Part shown: positions 18,170-26,583 of the stretch, one piece after another | Layout of the letters: the number at the start of each line of letters is the position of its first letter | How positions within the stretch are numbered: position 1 is the first letter of the stretch | DNA from: an uncultured bacterium | Lineage (GTDB): Bacteria > Planctomycetota > UBA1135 > GCA-002686595 | Direction: 5' to 3' | Assembly: GCA_902826945.1 (NCBI GenBank) | Contig: CADEGS010000003.1 | Span: forward strand, 23,875-87,874 | Length of the DNA: 64,000 bases | Notes under the pieces: model-generated | Databases searched by the model: none | What the model saw: the letters and a program-made list of their open reading frames with translations, nothing else | Told to the model about the DNA's origin: nothing | Made by a program: the position numbers and the translations under genes

Positions 18170-18185
18170 CGGCACGGGGGTTGCA
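18170..18185 (+). promoter_or_regulatory. Sigma-54 -24/-12 promoter for the YqjD-like operon
   Basis: CGGCACG-GGGG-TTGCA differs from TGGCACG-N4-TTGCA only in the first base. GG-N10-GC spacing is exact. The -12 element ends 60 bases before ATG 18246. This is the best match of the set. Confidence 0.75.
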
Positions 18186-18245
18186 CCCGGGGACGGCCAC
18201 GGAGCGCTGCGGCGCCCGCAACCCCGAGGCACCAGGAGAACGACC

Positions 18246-18542
18246 ATGGCCGAACGCGGAGAAACGCAGGGCTCGCAGTCCGAAGGCGAGCGCCCTTCCC
18301 TGTCCGAGCAGTCGCGCAAGATCGCGGATGACGTGCGCGAGCTGGGCGAGATCGCGAAGGAGTCCGCCGGCGAGCGCGTGGACGAGCTGCGCCAGCGCGG
18401 CGAGCAGGCGCTGAACGCCGGACGCGAGCGCGCCGGCGAGGCGAAGGGCGACCTCGAGCGCTCGATCGCCGAGCAGCCGTTGAAGTCGGTCGCGATCGCG
18501 CTCGGCGTCGGCGTCCTCCTCGGCCTGATGGCGCGCCGCTAG
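18246..18542 (+). CDS. YqjD/ElaB-like (DUF883) ribosome/membrane stress protein
   Basis: 98 aa: a hydrophilic helical region rich in Glu/Arg with repeats (AKESAGERVDELRQRGEQALNAGRERAGEAKGD), then a single C-terminal membrane anchor (SVAIALGVGVLLGLMARR). This is the layout of DUF883 proteins, which in E. coli tether ribosomes to the inner membrane in stationary phase. First gene of a three-gene operon resembling yqjD-yqjE-yqjK. Confidence 0.88.
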   Translation: MAERGETQGSQSEGERPSLSEQSRKIADDVRELGEIAKESAGERVDELRQRGEQALNAGRERAGEAKGDLERSIAEQPLKSVAIALGVGVLLGLMARR

Positions 18543-18558
18543 GCGCGACGCCGCCGCC

Positions 18559-19026
18559 ATGGTCGCCCCTCCCGATCCCCGTACCGCCGCGCGCGCGGAC
18601 GGCGAGCCCGACGGCGCGGCGAGCGCGCTGGCGGCGCTCTTGGCCGAGCTGCGCGGCGTGCGCCAGGACGTGGCCGCGCTCGTGCGCGTGCGCGTCGAGC
18701 GCGTGCGCCTGGGCGCGCGCGAGGCGGCGCTGGCCCTGTGCGGCGGACTGCTGGCGCTCGTCGTCATGACGACGGCGAGCGCGCTCGCGACCCTGGCGCT
18801 CGCCCGCGGCGCGCTCGGCGCGCTGCGCGCGTGGACGGGGAGCGCGTGGCTCTCCGAGCTCTTGCTCGGCGCGCTCGTCCTGGGCGGGCTCGCCGCGGGC
18901 CTCGGCGCGCGGCGCCGCCGCGCCGGACGCCGCGCGCTGGCGCGCGCCAGCGCGGCGCTCGAGCGCTCGCGCGGTCGCACGCCCGAGCCCGAGCCCGCGC
19001 CCGAGCCGGCGGAGAGCGCCCGATGA
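18559..19026 (+). CDS. YqjE/holin-superfamily-like membrane protein
   Basis: 155 aa. A cytoplasmic helix (ALAALLAELRGVRQDVAALVRVRVERVRLGAREAAL) precedes two transmembrane helices (LALCGGLLALVVMTTASALATLALA and LSELLLGALVLGGLAAGL) and a basic then Pro/Glu tail. This fits the phage-holin family III/YqjE group found next to DUF883 genes. Function unknown. Its stop overlaps the next start (ATGA). Confidence 0.75.
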   Translation: MVAPPDPRTAARADGEPDGAASALAALLAELRGVRQDVAALVRVRVERVRLGAREAALALCGGLLALVVMTTASALATLALARGALGALRAWTGSAWLSELLLGALVLGGLAAGLGARRRRAGRRALARASAALERSRGRTPEPEPAPEPAESAR

Positions 19027-19310
19027 GCGACGGGGCTCGCACCTTGCAGCGGCTCGAGCACGGCGCCCGCGCGCGCCTCGAGCGCCGCGTCGCGTCGCTG
19101 CGCACGCACGGCTGGGAGCTCGCCCGTGCCACGGCCCGCGAGCACCCGCTCGCGTGCGGCGTGGCGGGGACCGCGCTCGGCGCCGCGCTGCTCGTATCGG
19201 GGGGGGAACCGGACCGCTCGCGCGAGCGCCGGCGCTCGCGCACGCGCCGCCTGCTCGGCGCCGCGCGCCTGGCCGCGCTGTGGTCCATCCAGCGGATCGT
19301 CTCGCCCTGA
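19023..19310 (+). CDS. YqjK-like small membrane protein
   Basis: 95 aa, starting inside the previous stop codon. A helical N-terminus (LQRLEHGARARLERRVASLRTHG), one hydrophobic segment (ACGVAGTALGAALLVSG) and a strongly basic Arg-rich tail. Family assignment rests mainly on its place as third gene behind YqjD- and YqjE-like proteins. Confidence 0.65.
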   Translation: MSDGARTLQRLEHGARARLERRVASLRTHGWELARATAREHPLACGVAGTALGAALLVSGGEPDRSRERRRSRTRRLLGAARLAALWSIQRIVSP

Positions 19311-19389
19311 CGGGCGAGTTCTCCGGATCGCGGGCGCCGGTCGCGCTCCCGGTCCACACCCCGAGAGACCGTTCTTCAGGAGCAACCCA

Positions 19390-20073
19390 ATGAACGTCCT
19401 AGTCCTGCTGGGGGCCGTGCTGCACCCCGCACCCCCCGCTCTTCCGCCTTCGACGACGCCGTACGCCTTCCAGATCGACGACACCGGCGCCCGGGATCCC
19501 GACGGACGCCCGGGCGGCGCCTACCTGCAGGTCGGCGGCGGCCTGGTGACCACGGAGGACTCCGACGGTCCCGACGAGGACGTCGAGTTCGACGAGGGCT
19601 ACCTGGTCTCCGTCGCGCTCGGCCACCGCTTCGCGTCGTCGAGCCCGCTGGCGTTCGACCTCGAGCTCGAAGGGGTGTGGACCGACCAGGACGCGGACGA
19701 CGATGGCGCCCTGCAAGCCGTGAACGACGTCACGAGCATCGGGGCGCTGGTGAACGGGCTGGTGGACTTCCGCATGACGCGCTCGATCTCGCTCTACGGC
19801 GGGGCCGGCATCGGCGCCACCTGGCTCGACATCGGCACGGAGAGCGACGCGCTGAACGACTTCGACGACGAGGACGGGCCGTTCTTGACCTGGCAGGCGA
19901 AGGCCGGCGTCGCCTTCGCGATCGCGCGCTCGGCCGAGCTGCGCGTGGGCTACCGCTTCCACAACATCGACGACGCCGAGATCGACGACGGGATCGGCGA
20001 CTCGAGCTTCGACCTGGAGACGTCGCAGCACGTGCTCGAGGTCGGCCTGCGCTTCGGGCTCTCGCGGAGCTGA
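19390..20073 (+). CDS. Outer-membrane beta-barrel protein
   Basis: 227 aa with AGGAG six bases before ATG 19390. A weak signal peptide is followed by acidic, amphipathic strands: VGGGLVTTEDSDG, LVSVALGHRF, LYGGAGIGATWLD, AELRVGYRFHNI and the final HVLEVGLRFGLSRS, a pattern of an 8-stranded OmpW/OprF-like barrel. Asp-rich loops (DQDADDDG, DFDDEDG) may bind cations. It lies 79 bp after the YqjK-like gene and may belong to the same unit. Confidence 0.8.
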   Translation: MNVLVLLGAVLHPAPPALPPSTTPYAFQIDDTGARDPDGRPGGAYLQVGGGLVTTEDSDGPDEDVEFDEGYLVSVALGHRFASSSPLAFDLELEGVWTDQDADDDGALQAVNDVTSIGALVNGLVDFRMTRSISLYGGAGIGATWLDIGTESDALNDFDDEDGPFLTWQAKAGVAFAIARSAELRVGYRFHNIDDAEIDDGIGDSSFDLETSQHVLEVGLRFGLSRS

Positions 20074-20076
20074 GGC

Positions 20077-22164
20077 GTGACGCGCCGCGGCGGGCCGCCA
20101 GGCCCGGCCGCGGCGCCTTCCGGGGGGAATGCCAGGGTGGGCACGGGGCAAGGGAGCGCGCTCGCGCGCGGCGCTCGCTCGCGGCGGGCGGCGCCGGTCC
20201 GTGGCGGCGGCGGTGGGCCGCCGCAACCCTCCGCGCGCGTCCCGAGCGGCGCGCGCCGCGCGCAGGCCCGCGCGATCCTCGCCCTCGCCCTCGTCGCCGG
20301 CTGCAGCGTGCCGGTGCGCCGCCACGACTGGTCGGGCTACAGCGGGCCCGGGCGCGAGCTGCTCCTGGCCGAGGAGGTGCCCTTCCCGGCCGTCCCCGAC
20401 CCGCTCGAGCCCTTCAACCGCGTCGCGGCCGGGGTCACGCACGGGTTCCTGCGCTTCGTCCTCGCGCCCGTCGCGCGCGTGTACCGCGTGTTCGTGCCCG
20501 GCGAGGCGCGCGCGTCGCTCGCGCGCGCCGGCAAGAACCTGCTCTTCCCCGGCCGGCTCGTGAACAACCTGCTGCAGGGCGACCTGCGCGGCAGCGGGCG
20601 CGAGACGGCGCGCTTCCTGCTCAACTCGACCTTCGGCCTGGCCGGGCTGCAGGATCCGGCCAAGGCCGTCGGCATCCTGCCCGCGAACGAGGACGTCGGG
20701 CGCACCTTCGCGCGCTGGGGCTGGACGCGGAGCACGTACCTGTTCCTGCCGCTGCTCGGCCCTTCGAGCATCCGCGACGGGATCGGGCGGGCCGGCGATG
20801 CGTACCTCGACCCGCTGCGCCACGTCCGGCCGTGGGCTCCGCTCGCGCGCGGCTTCAACGACCTCAGCGACACGGTCGAGGGCGTCCTGCGCGTGGCGCG
20901 GAGCGAGTACGACGCCTACCAGGCGACGCGGCTGCTCTACGCCTACTCGCGCGTGATCGATCCGGCCGACGAGCTGCGCCCCGGCGACGACTCGGGCGAG
21001 GTCCAGACGCTGCAGTCGGTCTTCCTGCAGCCGCAGGACCCCGACTTCTACCGCGGCGCGCGCACGCGCACGGCGGCGATGGAGGGCGGGCGGGAGGTCA
21101 CGTACTCGATCTGGCTGCGGCCCGACGCGGACACGCTCGCCTTCCTCGTGCCGGGCTTCGGCAACCACCGCCTGAGCGACGCCACGCTGGGCGAGGCCGA
21201 GGTCATCTACGAGAAGGGCTTCTCGGTCGTGGCGATCTCGAGCACCACGGCGCCCGAGTTCATGATCGACACCGCCGCGGGCCCCTACCCCGGCTACACG
21301 CCGGTGGACGCCTCCGACGTGCAGCGCGCGCTGCTCGCGATCGACCGCGACGTCGCGCGCCGCTGGCCCGAGCGACGCTTCGAGCGTCGGATCGTCGTCG
21401 GCCTCTCCCTGGGGGCGCTGCAGACGCTCTTCCTGGCCGCGGCGGCGGCCGATCCCGCCGCGCCGCCCGACCCGTTCGACCTGTACGTCGCGCTCGATCC
21501 GGCCATCAGCCTGGAGCACGCCGCGACGACGCTCGACGCCTACTACAACGCCCCGCTGCGCTTCCCGCGCGAGGAGCGCCAGGAGCGCATCGACGCGATC
21601 CTCGCCAAGGTGCTGCTCCTGAGCGAGAGCGGCCTCGAGCCCGACATGGAGCTGCCCTTCCGGCGCTGGGAGGCCGAGTTCCTGATCGGCCTCTCGTTCC
21701 GCCTGCGCCTGCAGTCGGTGATCCTGCAGTCGCAGGACCTGCACGACGCCGGGATCCTCGAGACGCCGCGCTCGCGCCTGCGCCGCGCGTCGGCCTTCGT
21801 CGAGGCCTCCGAGTACTCCTTCCGCGAGTACCTCTACGCGTTCGTGCTGCCGTGGTACGCGTCGCGGCTGGACGGCATCGGGCTCGACGAGGCCGGCGCG
21901 CGGGAGCTCCTGCGGCGCGCGGACCTGCGCGCGGTCGAGGACGGCCTGCGCGCGAACCCGGCCGTGCGCGTCTTCACGAACGCCGACGACTTCCTGCTGG
22001 CGCCCGAGGACCTGCCGTGGCTGCGCGACGTGCTCGGCGAGCGCCTGATCGTGTTCCCCGAGGGCGGCCACCTCGGGAACCTGCACCGCGAAGGCATCCA
22101 GCGCGCGATCGACGCGATCGTCAAGCGCTCGGTCGAGGAGGAGGCGGACGCGCCGGCGCGCTGA
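20077..22164 (+). CDS. MlaA (VacJ) lipoprotein fused to an alpha/beta hydrolase-like domain
   Basis: Up to 695 aa from GTG 20077; the first 60 residues are unusual and the true start may be further in (GTG 20137), but the lipobox ALVAGC (Cys 76) is clear. Residues about 105-300 match MlaA: DPLEPFNRVAAGVTHGFLRFVLAP, NNLLQGDL and FLLNSTFGLAGLQDPA. MlaA sits in the outer membrane and removes mislocalised phospholipids. Residues about 330-690 look like a serine hydrolase: GLSLG around Ser 444, a later Asp/Asn loop and His in PEGGHLGN near 665. Fusion of lipid extraction with a hydrolase suggests that the extracted lipid is also cleaved (inference). Confidence 0.85.
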   Translation: MTRRGGPPGPAAAPSGGNARVGTGQGSALARGARSRRAAPVRGGGGGPPQPSARVPSGARRAQARAILALALVAGCSVPVRRHDWSGYSGPGRELLLAEEVPFPAVPDPLEPFNRVAAGVTHGFLRFVLAPVARVYRVFVPGEARASLARAGKNLLFPGRLVNNLLQGDLRGSGRETARFLLNSTFGLAGLQDPAKAVGILPANEDVGRTFARWGWTRSTYLFLPLLGPSSIRDGIGRAGDAYLDPLRHVRPWAPLARGFNDLSDTVEGVLRVARSEYDAYQATRLLYAYSRVIDPADELRPGDDSGEVQTLQSVFLQPQDPDFYRGARTRTAAMEGGREVTYSIWLRPDADTLAFLVPGFGNHRLSDATLGEAEVIYEKGFSVVAISSTTAPEFMIDTAAGPYPGYTPVDASDVQRALLAIDRDVARRWPERRFERRIVVGLSLGALQTLFLAAAAADPAAPPDPFDLYVALDPAISLEHAATTLDAYYNAPLRFPREERQERIDAILAKVLLLSESGLEPDMELPFRRWEAEFLIGLSFRLRLQSVILQSQDLHDAGILETPRSRLRRASAFVEASEYSFREYLYAFVLPWYASRLDGIGLDEAGARELLRRADLRAVEDGLRANPAVRVFTNADDFLLAPEDLPWLRDVLGERLIVFPEGGHLGNLHREGIQRAIDAIVKRSVEEEADAPAR

Positions 22165-22169
22165 GCGCC

Positions 22170-22185
22170 CGGCACGTCCTTTGCT
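22170..22185 (+). promoter_or_regulatory. Sigma-54 -24/-12 promoter for the AI-2E-like permease
   Basis: CGGCACG-TCCT-TTGCT matches TGGCACG-N4-TTGCW in all but the first base, with exact GG-N10-GC spacing. The -12 element ends 58 bases before ATG 22244. Confidence 0.7.
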
Positions 22186-22243
22186 CGCTCCTCTCGGGCG
22201 CATCCGGCGAGGCCGGCGCCAGGAGCAGAACGGGGGAACGGCG

Positions 22244-23515
22244 ATGGACGAGCGGGTCGAGTCCACGAGCGGGTCGTCGGGCGCGGGGCGGGAGGCCAGG
22301 CGCGGCGCGGCGAGCTCCGCGGCGCTGGTCGTGCTGGCGGTGCTGGCGCTCGGGGCGGCGGCCTGGATCGGCCGCGCCGTGCTCGCGCCGCTCGCGATCG
22401 CGGTCGTCCTGAGCCTGCTCCTGACGCCGCTCGTGCGCCTCCTCGGGCGCGCGCGCGTCCCCGCGCCGGTCGGCGCGGCGTTGACCCTGGCGAGCTGCCT
22501 GGGCGTCGCCACCTGGGGCGTGTGGACGCTGGCCGAGCCGGCGGCCGACTGGCTCGAGGAGCTGCCGGCCTCGCTCGAGAAGGTCGGCGAGCGCCTGGCC
22601 GAGATGCGCCGCCCGATCGACACCGTCAACGAGGCGGCCAAGCAGGTCGAGAAGATCACGGAGCCCGAGCAGGCGGCCGGCCTGAGCGTGAAGCTCGACC
22701 AGCCCGACGGCGCCGCCGGCTCGTGGGTCCTCGGCAACGTGCGCGCGCTGCTCGCCAGCGCCTTCCTGGTCGTCGTGCTGGCCTACTTCCTGCTGGCGGA
22801 CGAGGACTCGTTCCTGCGCAGCGTCGTGCGCATCCTGCCGCGCCTGGAGGACAAGAAGTTCGCCGTCCTCGTCGTGCGCGACATCGAGCGGCAGATCTCG
22901 CGCTACCTGGTGACGATCACGACGATCAACCTCGCGCTGGGGGCGGTCGTCGCCGCCTGCATGCTGGCGGCCGGCATGCCGTCCCCGTTCCTGTGGGGCG
23001 CGATGGCCGCGGCGCTCAACTACGTGCCCTACGTCGGCGCGGCGGTCGGCGTCGCGACGGTGGGCCTCGTGTCGTTCCTGACCTTCGAGTCCAGCGGCGC
23101 GGCGCTCCTGCCGCCGCTCCTCTACGGCGCAGCCACCGGCGTCGAGGGCATGCTCGTCACGCCGAGCATCCTCGGCCGCCGCTTCCAGCTGCGGCCGGTG
23201 ATCCTGTTCGTGTGGCTGATGGTGCTGGGCGGATTGTGGGGGATGGCGGGCGCGCTGCTCGCCGTGCCGTTGCTCGTGATGGTCAAGATCCTGTGCGACA
23301 ACCTGCCGCGCCTGGCGCCGCTGGGCGAGCTCCTGGGGCGCGACGCGGACACGTGGCGCCTGCGCCGCCAGCGCGCGCGCGAGGCCGAGGCCGAGGAGGC
23401 GGCGGCCGCCGCCGCGCGCGCCGCGGGAGGTTTGCACAAAGATCCGGCAGCGCGCGCCGCGGCGGCCCCCGCGGGCCCCGCGGGCGCGGCGGCCGGGCGC
23501 TGGCACGAAAGTTGA
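22244..23515 (+). CDS. AI-2E family transporter (PerM/TqsA-like)
   Basis: 423 aa, about seven transmembrane helices in the family order: two early helices (VVLAVLALGAAAWIGRAVLAP, LLLTPLVRLL), a cytoplasmic helical part (RRPIDTVNEAAKQVEKITEP) and a C-terminal bundle with ALNYVPYVGAAVG, EGMLVTPSILGRRFQLRPVILFVWLMV and GALLAVPLLVMVKIL. The last 60 residues form an Ala/Glu-rich tail. Substrate not predictable; some relatives export signals or exchange ions. A GGGGGAA site precedes the start. Confidence 0.92.
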   Translation: MDERVESTSGSSGAGREARRGAASSAALVVLAVLALGAAAWIGRAVLAPLAIAVVLSLLLTPLVRLLGRARVPAPVGAALTLASCLGVATWGVWTLAEPAADWLEELPASLEKVGERLAEMRRPIDTVNEAAKQVEKITEPEQAAGLSVKLDQPDGAAGSWVLGNVRALLASAFLVVVLAYFLLADEDSFLRSVVRILPRLEDKKFAVLVVRDIERQISRYLVTITTINLALGAVVAACMLAAGMPSPFLWGAMAAALNYVPYVGAAVGVATVGLVSFLTFESSGAALLPPLLYGAATGVEGMLVTPSILGRRFQLRPVILFVWLMVLGGLWGMAGALLAVPLLVMVKILCDNLPRLAPLGELLGRDADTWRLRRQRAREAEAEEAAAAAARAAGGLHKDPAARAAAAPAGPAGAAAGRWHES

Positions 23516-23516
23516 C
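23501..23516 (+). promoter_or_regulatory. Weak sigma-54-like sequence before the PRC-barrel gene
   Basis: TGGCACG-AAAG-TTGAC has a perfect -24 element but TTGA instead of TTGC at -12. It overlaps the last codons of the AI-2E-like gene and ends 70 bases before the next ATG. It could be a decayed or weak promoter. Confidence 0.35.
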
Positions 23517-23586
23517 CCCTGGGGGGCGAGGCCGCTGGAGATCCCGGGGCCCGAACCACAACGACCCCAGACCAGGAACGATTCCC

Positions 23587-24513
23587 ATGTCTCTCCCGCT
23601 CATGATCCTCTCCTGTGCGGCGCTCGCGCAGGACGCGCACGCCACGAAGCCGCAGGGCCACGCCGCGCACCCCGCCATGGACGCGATGCACCGCTACGCG
23701 TCCCTGGAGGAGATCGTCGGCTCGAACGTCCAGCTCGCCCCGAGCGCCGAGGAGCGGCGCGACGCGGCGCAGTCCGGCGACGAGGCGGACCGCCCGAACG
23801 GCACGATCGACGACCTCGTGCTGCAGTCGGACGGCAAGATCGGCTGGGCCGCGCTCTCCGTCGGCGGCATGCTCGGCATCGGCGACAAGGTCGTGCTCGT
23901 GCCCGCGGACAAGATCCGGCACGTGCCCACCGAGGACGGCATGCAGTGCCGCCTGCACATGACCGAGGCCGAGCTCGAGGCGCTGCCCGCCTTCGACGCC
24001 AAGGAGGCGAAGAAGGCAGGCCGCCTGGAGAGCCAGGTGCGCGCGGTGGACGCGAGCTTCAAGGGCGGCACGACGGCCCAGGACGCGCTGTCGAAAGACG
24101 GCAAAGGCATGCCGGCGAGCGGGCTCGTGCTGGCGAGCACGCTGCTCGACCTCGACGTGCGCGGCAGCGACGAGAAGTTCGGCGACGTCTCCGACGCGGT
24201 CGTGGACACGAGCTCGAACTGCGTGGACTACGTGATCGTCTCCCACGGCGGCGCCATGGGCATCGGCGACTCGAAGTTCCTGCTCCCGCTGCAGGCCGCG
24301 CGCGTCGGCATGCACGACGACGACCGCGTGCTGATGCTCGACCGCCCGGTGGCGCAGCTCGAGAAGGGCGTGCGCTACGAGGAGCCGAAGGAAGGCTTCG
24401 TGAACGCGGACGCCCTGCAGCGCGTCGACGCGGACTTCAAGGTCCAGCGCGACCGCAAGAAGGACATGAAGGACGGCATGACGGGTCGCGAGCGGCCGAT
24501 GAACAACGGCTGA
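23587..24513 (+). CDS. Exported protein with two PRC-barrel-like domains
   Basis: 308 aa. A signal peptide (LPLMILSCAALAQD) is followed by two similar halves: 40-150 (ASLEEIVGSNVQL ... IDDLVLQSDGKIGWAALSVGGMLGIGDKVVLVP) and 165-290 (LVLASTLLDLDVRG ... VSDAVVDTSSNCVDYVIVSHGGAMGIGDSKFLLP). Both follow the PRC-barrel pattern, here in a periplasmic setting. Many such proteins occur with CsbD and DUF883 genes in stress loci. Role unknown. Confidence 0.85.
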   Translation: MSLPLMILSCAALAQDAHATKPQGHAAHPAMDAMHRYASLEEIVGSNVQLAPSAEERRDAAQSGDEADRPNGTIDDLVLQSDGKIGWAALSVGGMLGIGDKVVLVPADKIRHVPTEDGMQCRLHMTEAELEALPAFDAKEAKKAGRLESQVRAVDASFKGGTTAQDALSKDGKGMPASGLVLASTLLDLDVRGSDEKFGDVSDAVVDTSSNCVDYVIVSHGGAMGIGDSKFLLPLQAARVGMHDDDRVLMLDRPVAQLEKGVRYEEPKEGFVNADALQRVDADFKVQRDRKKDMKDGMTGRERPMNNG

Positions 24514-24540
24514 GCACGCCCCGCCGCCGCCGGCGAGAAG

Positions 24541-24574
24541 GGCCGCGCGCCGTCCGCGAGGACGGCGCGCGGCC
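24541..24574. terminator. Perfect 15-bp hairpin between convergent genes
   Basis: 24541-24555 and 24560-24574 are exact complements with loop gcga, between the PRC-barrel gene and the DUF2238 gene that face each other. It could end transcription from both sides, but has no T-run. Confidence 0.55.
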
Positions 24575-24590
24575 CCGCGCTTGTCCGGGA

Positions 24591-25286
24591 TCAGCTCTCG
24601 GCCGGCGGCGCGTCCTTCGGCTCCAGGCTGCGCGCCACGCGCCGGCCGAAGCCGCGCCGCGTGAGGGCGTGCGCCAGCGCCAGGCCGCCCATCGTCAGCA
24701 GCGCGCCGAGCGAGGCCAGCGCCATGTCCTTGTGCGCGTCCCACACGTCGCCCTGCGTGCCGAGGTAGGACTGGCCGAGGTCCCCCCCGAACGCCTCCGC
24801 CGCCGCCCACTCGATCAGCTCGTAGAGCATCGAGGTGGACATGGCGAAGTCCAGCGGCAGGAAGTAGCCCCAGAAGCCGCGCACCGCGGCGACGCGCAGG
24901 TACACCTCGCGGATCGGCAGCGCGAAGAGCAGCCCGTAGCAGAAGTGCACGCAGCGGTCGAACTGGTTGCGCTCGAAGCCGAGCGCCTCGTCCGGCGACC
25001 AGCCCAGGACGCGCCGCAGGAAGGCGTCGTAGGGGACCTCGGAGTAGGTCCAGTGCGCGCCGATCTCGTGCAGGACGAGGAACGCGAACAGGCACAGGTA
25101 CGAGGCCGTCGAGAGCGGGAAGCGCCGGCGCGTGAGCGCCAGGAGCGCGACGAGCAGGACGGCCAGCGCGTTCTCGAGCAGCCAGGTCGAGCGCTCGAGC
25201 GGCGCCCAGCCGAGCCACACGAACTCGAGCGCGAACAGCCCGCCGAGCGTCGCGAGCAGGCGCGGCCTCGGCCGGGGCGTCGCCAT
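24591..25286 (-). CDS. DUF2238 (YjdF-like) membrane protein
   Basis: 231 aa with six hydrophobic helices. The family motifs LHEIGAHWTYSEVPYDAF, NQFDRCVHFCYGLLFALPIREVY and YELIEWAAAEAFGGDLGQSYLGTQGDVWDAHKDM are all present; these His/Glu/Asp residues are strictly conserved in the family, and suggest an enzymatic or metal role within the membrane that is not known. A TACAGT hexamer 8 bases before ATG 25286 may be its -10 box. Confidence 0.93.
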   Translation of the reverse strand: MATPRPRPRLLATLGGLFALEFVWLGWAPLERSTWLLENALAVLLVALLALTRRRFPLSTASYLCLFAFLVLHEIGAHWTYSEVPYDAFLRRVLGWSPDEALGFERNQFDRCVHFCYGLLFALPIREVYLRVAAVRGFWGYFLPLDFAMSTSMLYELIEWAAAEAFGGDLGQSYLGTQGDVWDAHKDMALASLGALLTMGGLALAHALTRRGFGRRVARSLEPKDAPPAES

Positions 25287-25521
25287 GGCCGCGCACTGTA
25301 GGGCGCCGGGCCGGCGACCCGCAACGGGGCGGCGCGGCCGCGGCGGGGCCGCGCGCCGGCCTGGGTGGTGGCCCGCCGCCGTGCGCTCGTGCTAGCGTCT
25401 CGCCCGCCCCGGCCGCGGCCGGGCGCGCCCGCGAGAGCGCCTTGCGACCGGCCATCTCCCTCTCTCCCCTCCGCGATCCGCCGCGCGCGCACGCGCGGCC
25501 GTGCGCGTAGCGCGAGGCCGC

Positions 25522-26583
25522 GTGCGCGTCCTGTTCGTCGGCCCGGTGCCACCGCTGCGCGGCGGGATCGCGCAGCACGGCGCGCGCCTGGTCGAGGCGC
25601 TGCGCGAGCGCCACGACGTCGCGGTCCTGACCTGGAAGGCGCTCTACCCGCCGCTCCTCTACCGTCACCCCCAGCGCGACCCCGACGCCGCGCCGCTCCC
25701 GGGCGCGCGCGCGCGGCTGTCGTGGTGGAGCCCGGCCTCCTGGCACGCCGCCGGGCGCGAGGGGCGCGCGGCCGCGCTCGTCGTCCTGCCCTGGGTGACG
25801 CCCTTCCACTGGCTCGCCTGCCGCGCCGTGGCCTCCGCCGCGCGGCCGACGCCGACGGTCGCGATCGTGCACAACGCGTTGCCGCACGAGCCGATGCCCT
25901 TGCAGCGCGCGCTGACGCGCGCGGGGCTCGCGCGCGCGGCGGGCGTGGTCGTGCACAGCGCGGCCGTGCGCGACGAGCTGGCCGCGCTGCTCCCGCTGCG
26001 CCCGGTGCTCGTGCCGCACCCGCCGAACCTGGCGCTGGCGCCGACGCCGCTCCCGCCGCGGCCGCCCTTGCGGCTGCTCTTCCTCGGGTTCGTGCGCGCG
26101 TACAAGGGCCTCGACGTCGCGCTGGAGGCGCTGGCGCTCCTGCGCGACGGGGGGCACGACGCGCGCCTGACCGTGGCGGGGGAGTTCTGGGAGCCGCTCG
26201 AGACCTGGCGCGCGCGCGTCGCCGCCGCGCGGCTGGAGGAGCGCGTGGAGCTCCGGCCCGGCTACCAGCCCGACGACGCGCTGCGGCGCCTGCTGGCGGA
26301 GCACCACGTGCTCGTCGCGCCGTACCGGAGCGCGACGCAGTCGGGCGTGGTGCCGCTGGCGCAGGCGGCGGGGCGCCCGACCGTCGCGAGCGACGTCGGC
26401 GGGCTCGCCGCGCAGGTCGGGGACGGCGGTGCGGTCGTGCCGCCGGGCGACGCGCGCGCGCTGGCGGCGGCGATCGCGGCCACGGGCGAGGCGCTCGAGC
26501 GCCGCGCCGCCGCGGCCAGCGCGCGCGCCAGCCGCTGGAGCGACGTCGCCGACGCGGTGCTCGCCGCGGGAGGGCTGGAATGA
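25522..26583 (+). CDS. Glycosyltransferase family 4
   Basis: About 353 aa from GTG 25522 (GAGG just upstream); a GTG at 25501 would add 7 residues. The N-terminal Rossmann half opens with VRVLFVGPVPPLRGGIAQH and the C-terminal half has LLFLGFVRAYKGLDVALEAL, VLVAPYRSATQSGVVPLAQAAG and VASDVGGLAAQVGDGGAVVPPGD, the GT4/GT-B nucleotide-sugar site (Glu of EX7E is replaced by Gln-Ser-Gly region). It should build a surface glycan. Its stop overlaps the flippase start. Confidence 0.9.
   Translation: MRVLFVGPVPPLRGGIAQHGARLVEALRERHDVAVLTWKALYPPLLYRHPQRDPDAAPLPGARARLSWWSPASWHAAGREGRAAALVVLPWVTPFHWLACRAVASAARPTPTVAIVHNALPHEPMPLQRALTRAGLARAAGVVVHSAAVRDELAALLPLRPVLVPHPPNLALAPTPLPPRPPLRLLFLGFVRAYKGLDVALEALALLRDGGHDARLTVAGEFWEPLETWRARVAAARLEERVELRPGYQPDDALRRLLAEHHVLVAPYRSATQSGVVPLAQAAGRPTVASDVGGLAAQVGDGGAVVPPGDARALAAAIAATGEALERRAAAASARASRWSDVADAVLAAGGLE

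Larger units (their letters stand above)
17932..18245. other. Divergent regulatory region (314 bp)
   Basis: No gene. It carries two outward-facing sigma-54-like promoters and two dyads between them (listed separately), which is the expected design for a shared activator-bound enhancer controlling DUF1328/activator on one side and the YqjD-like operon on the other. Confidence 0.6.
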
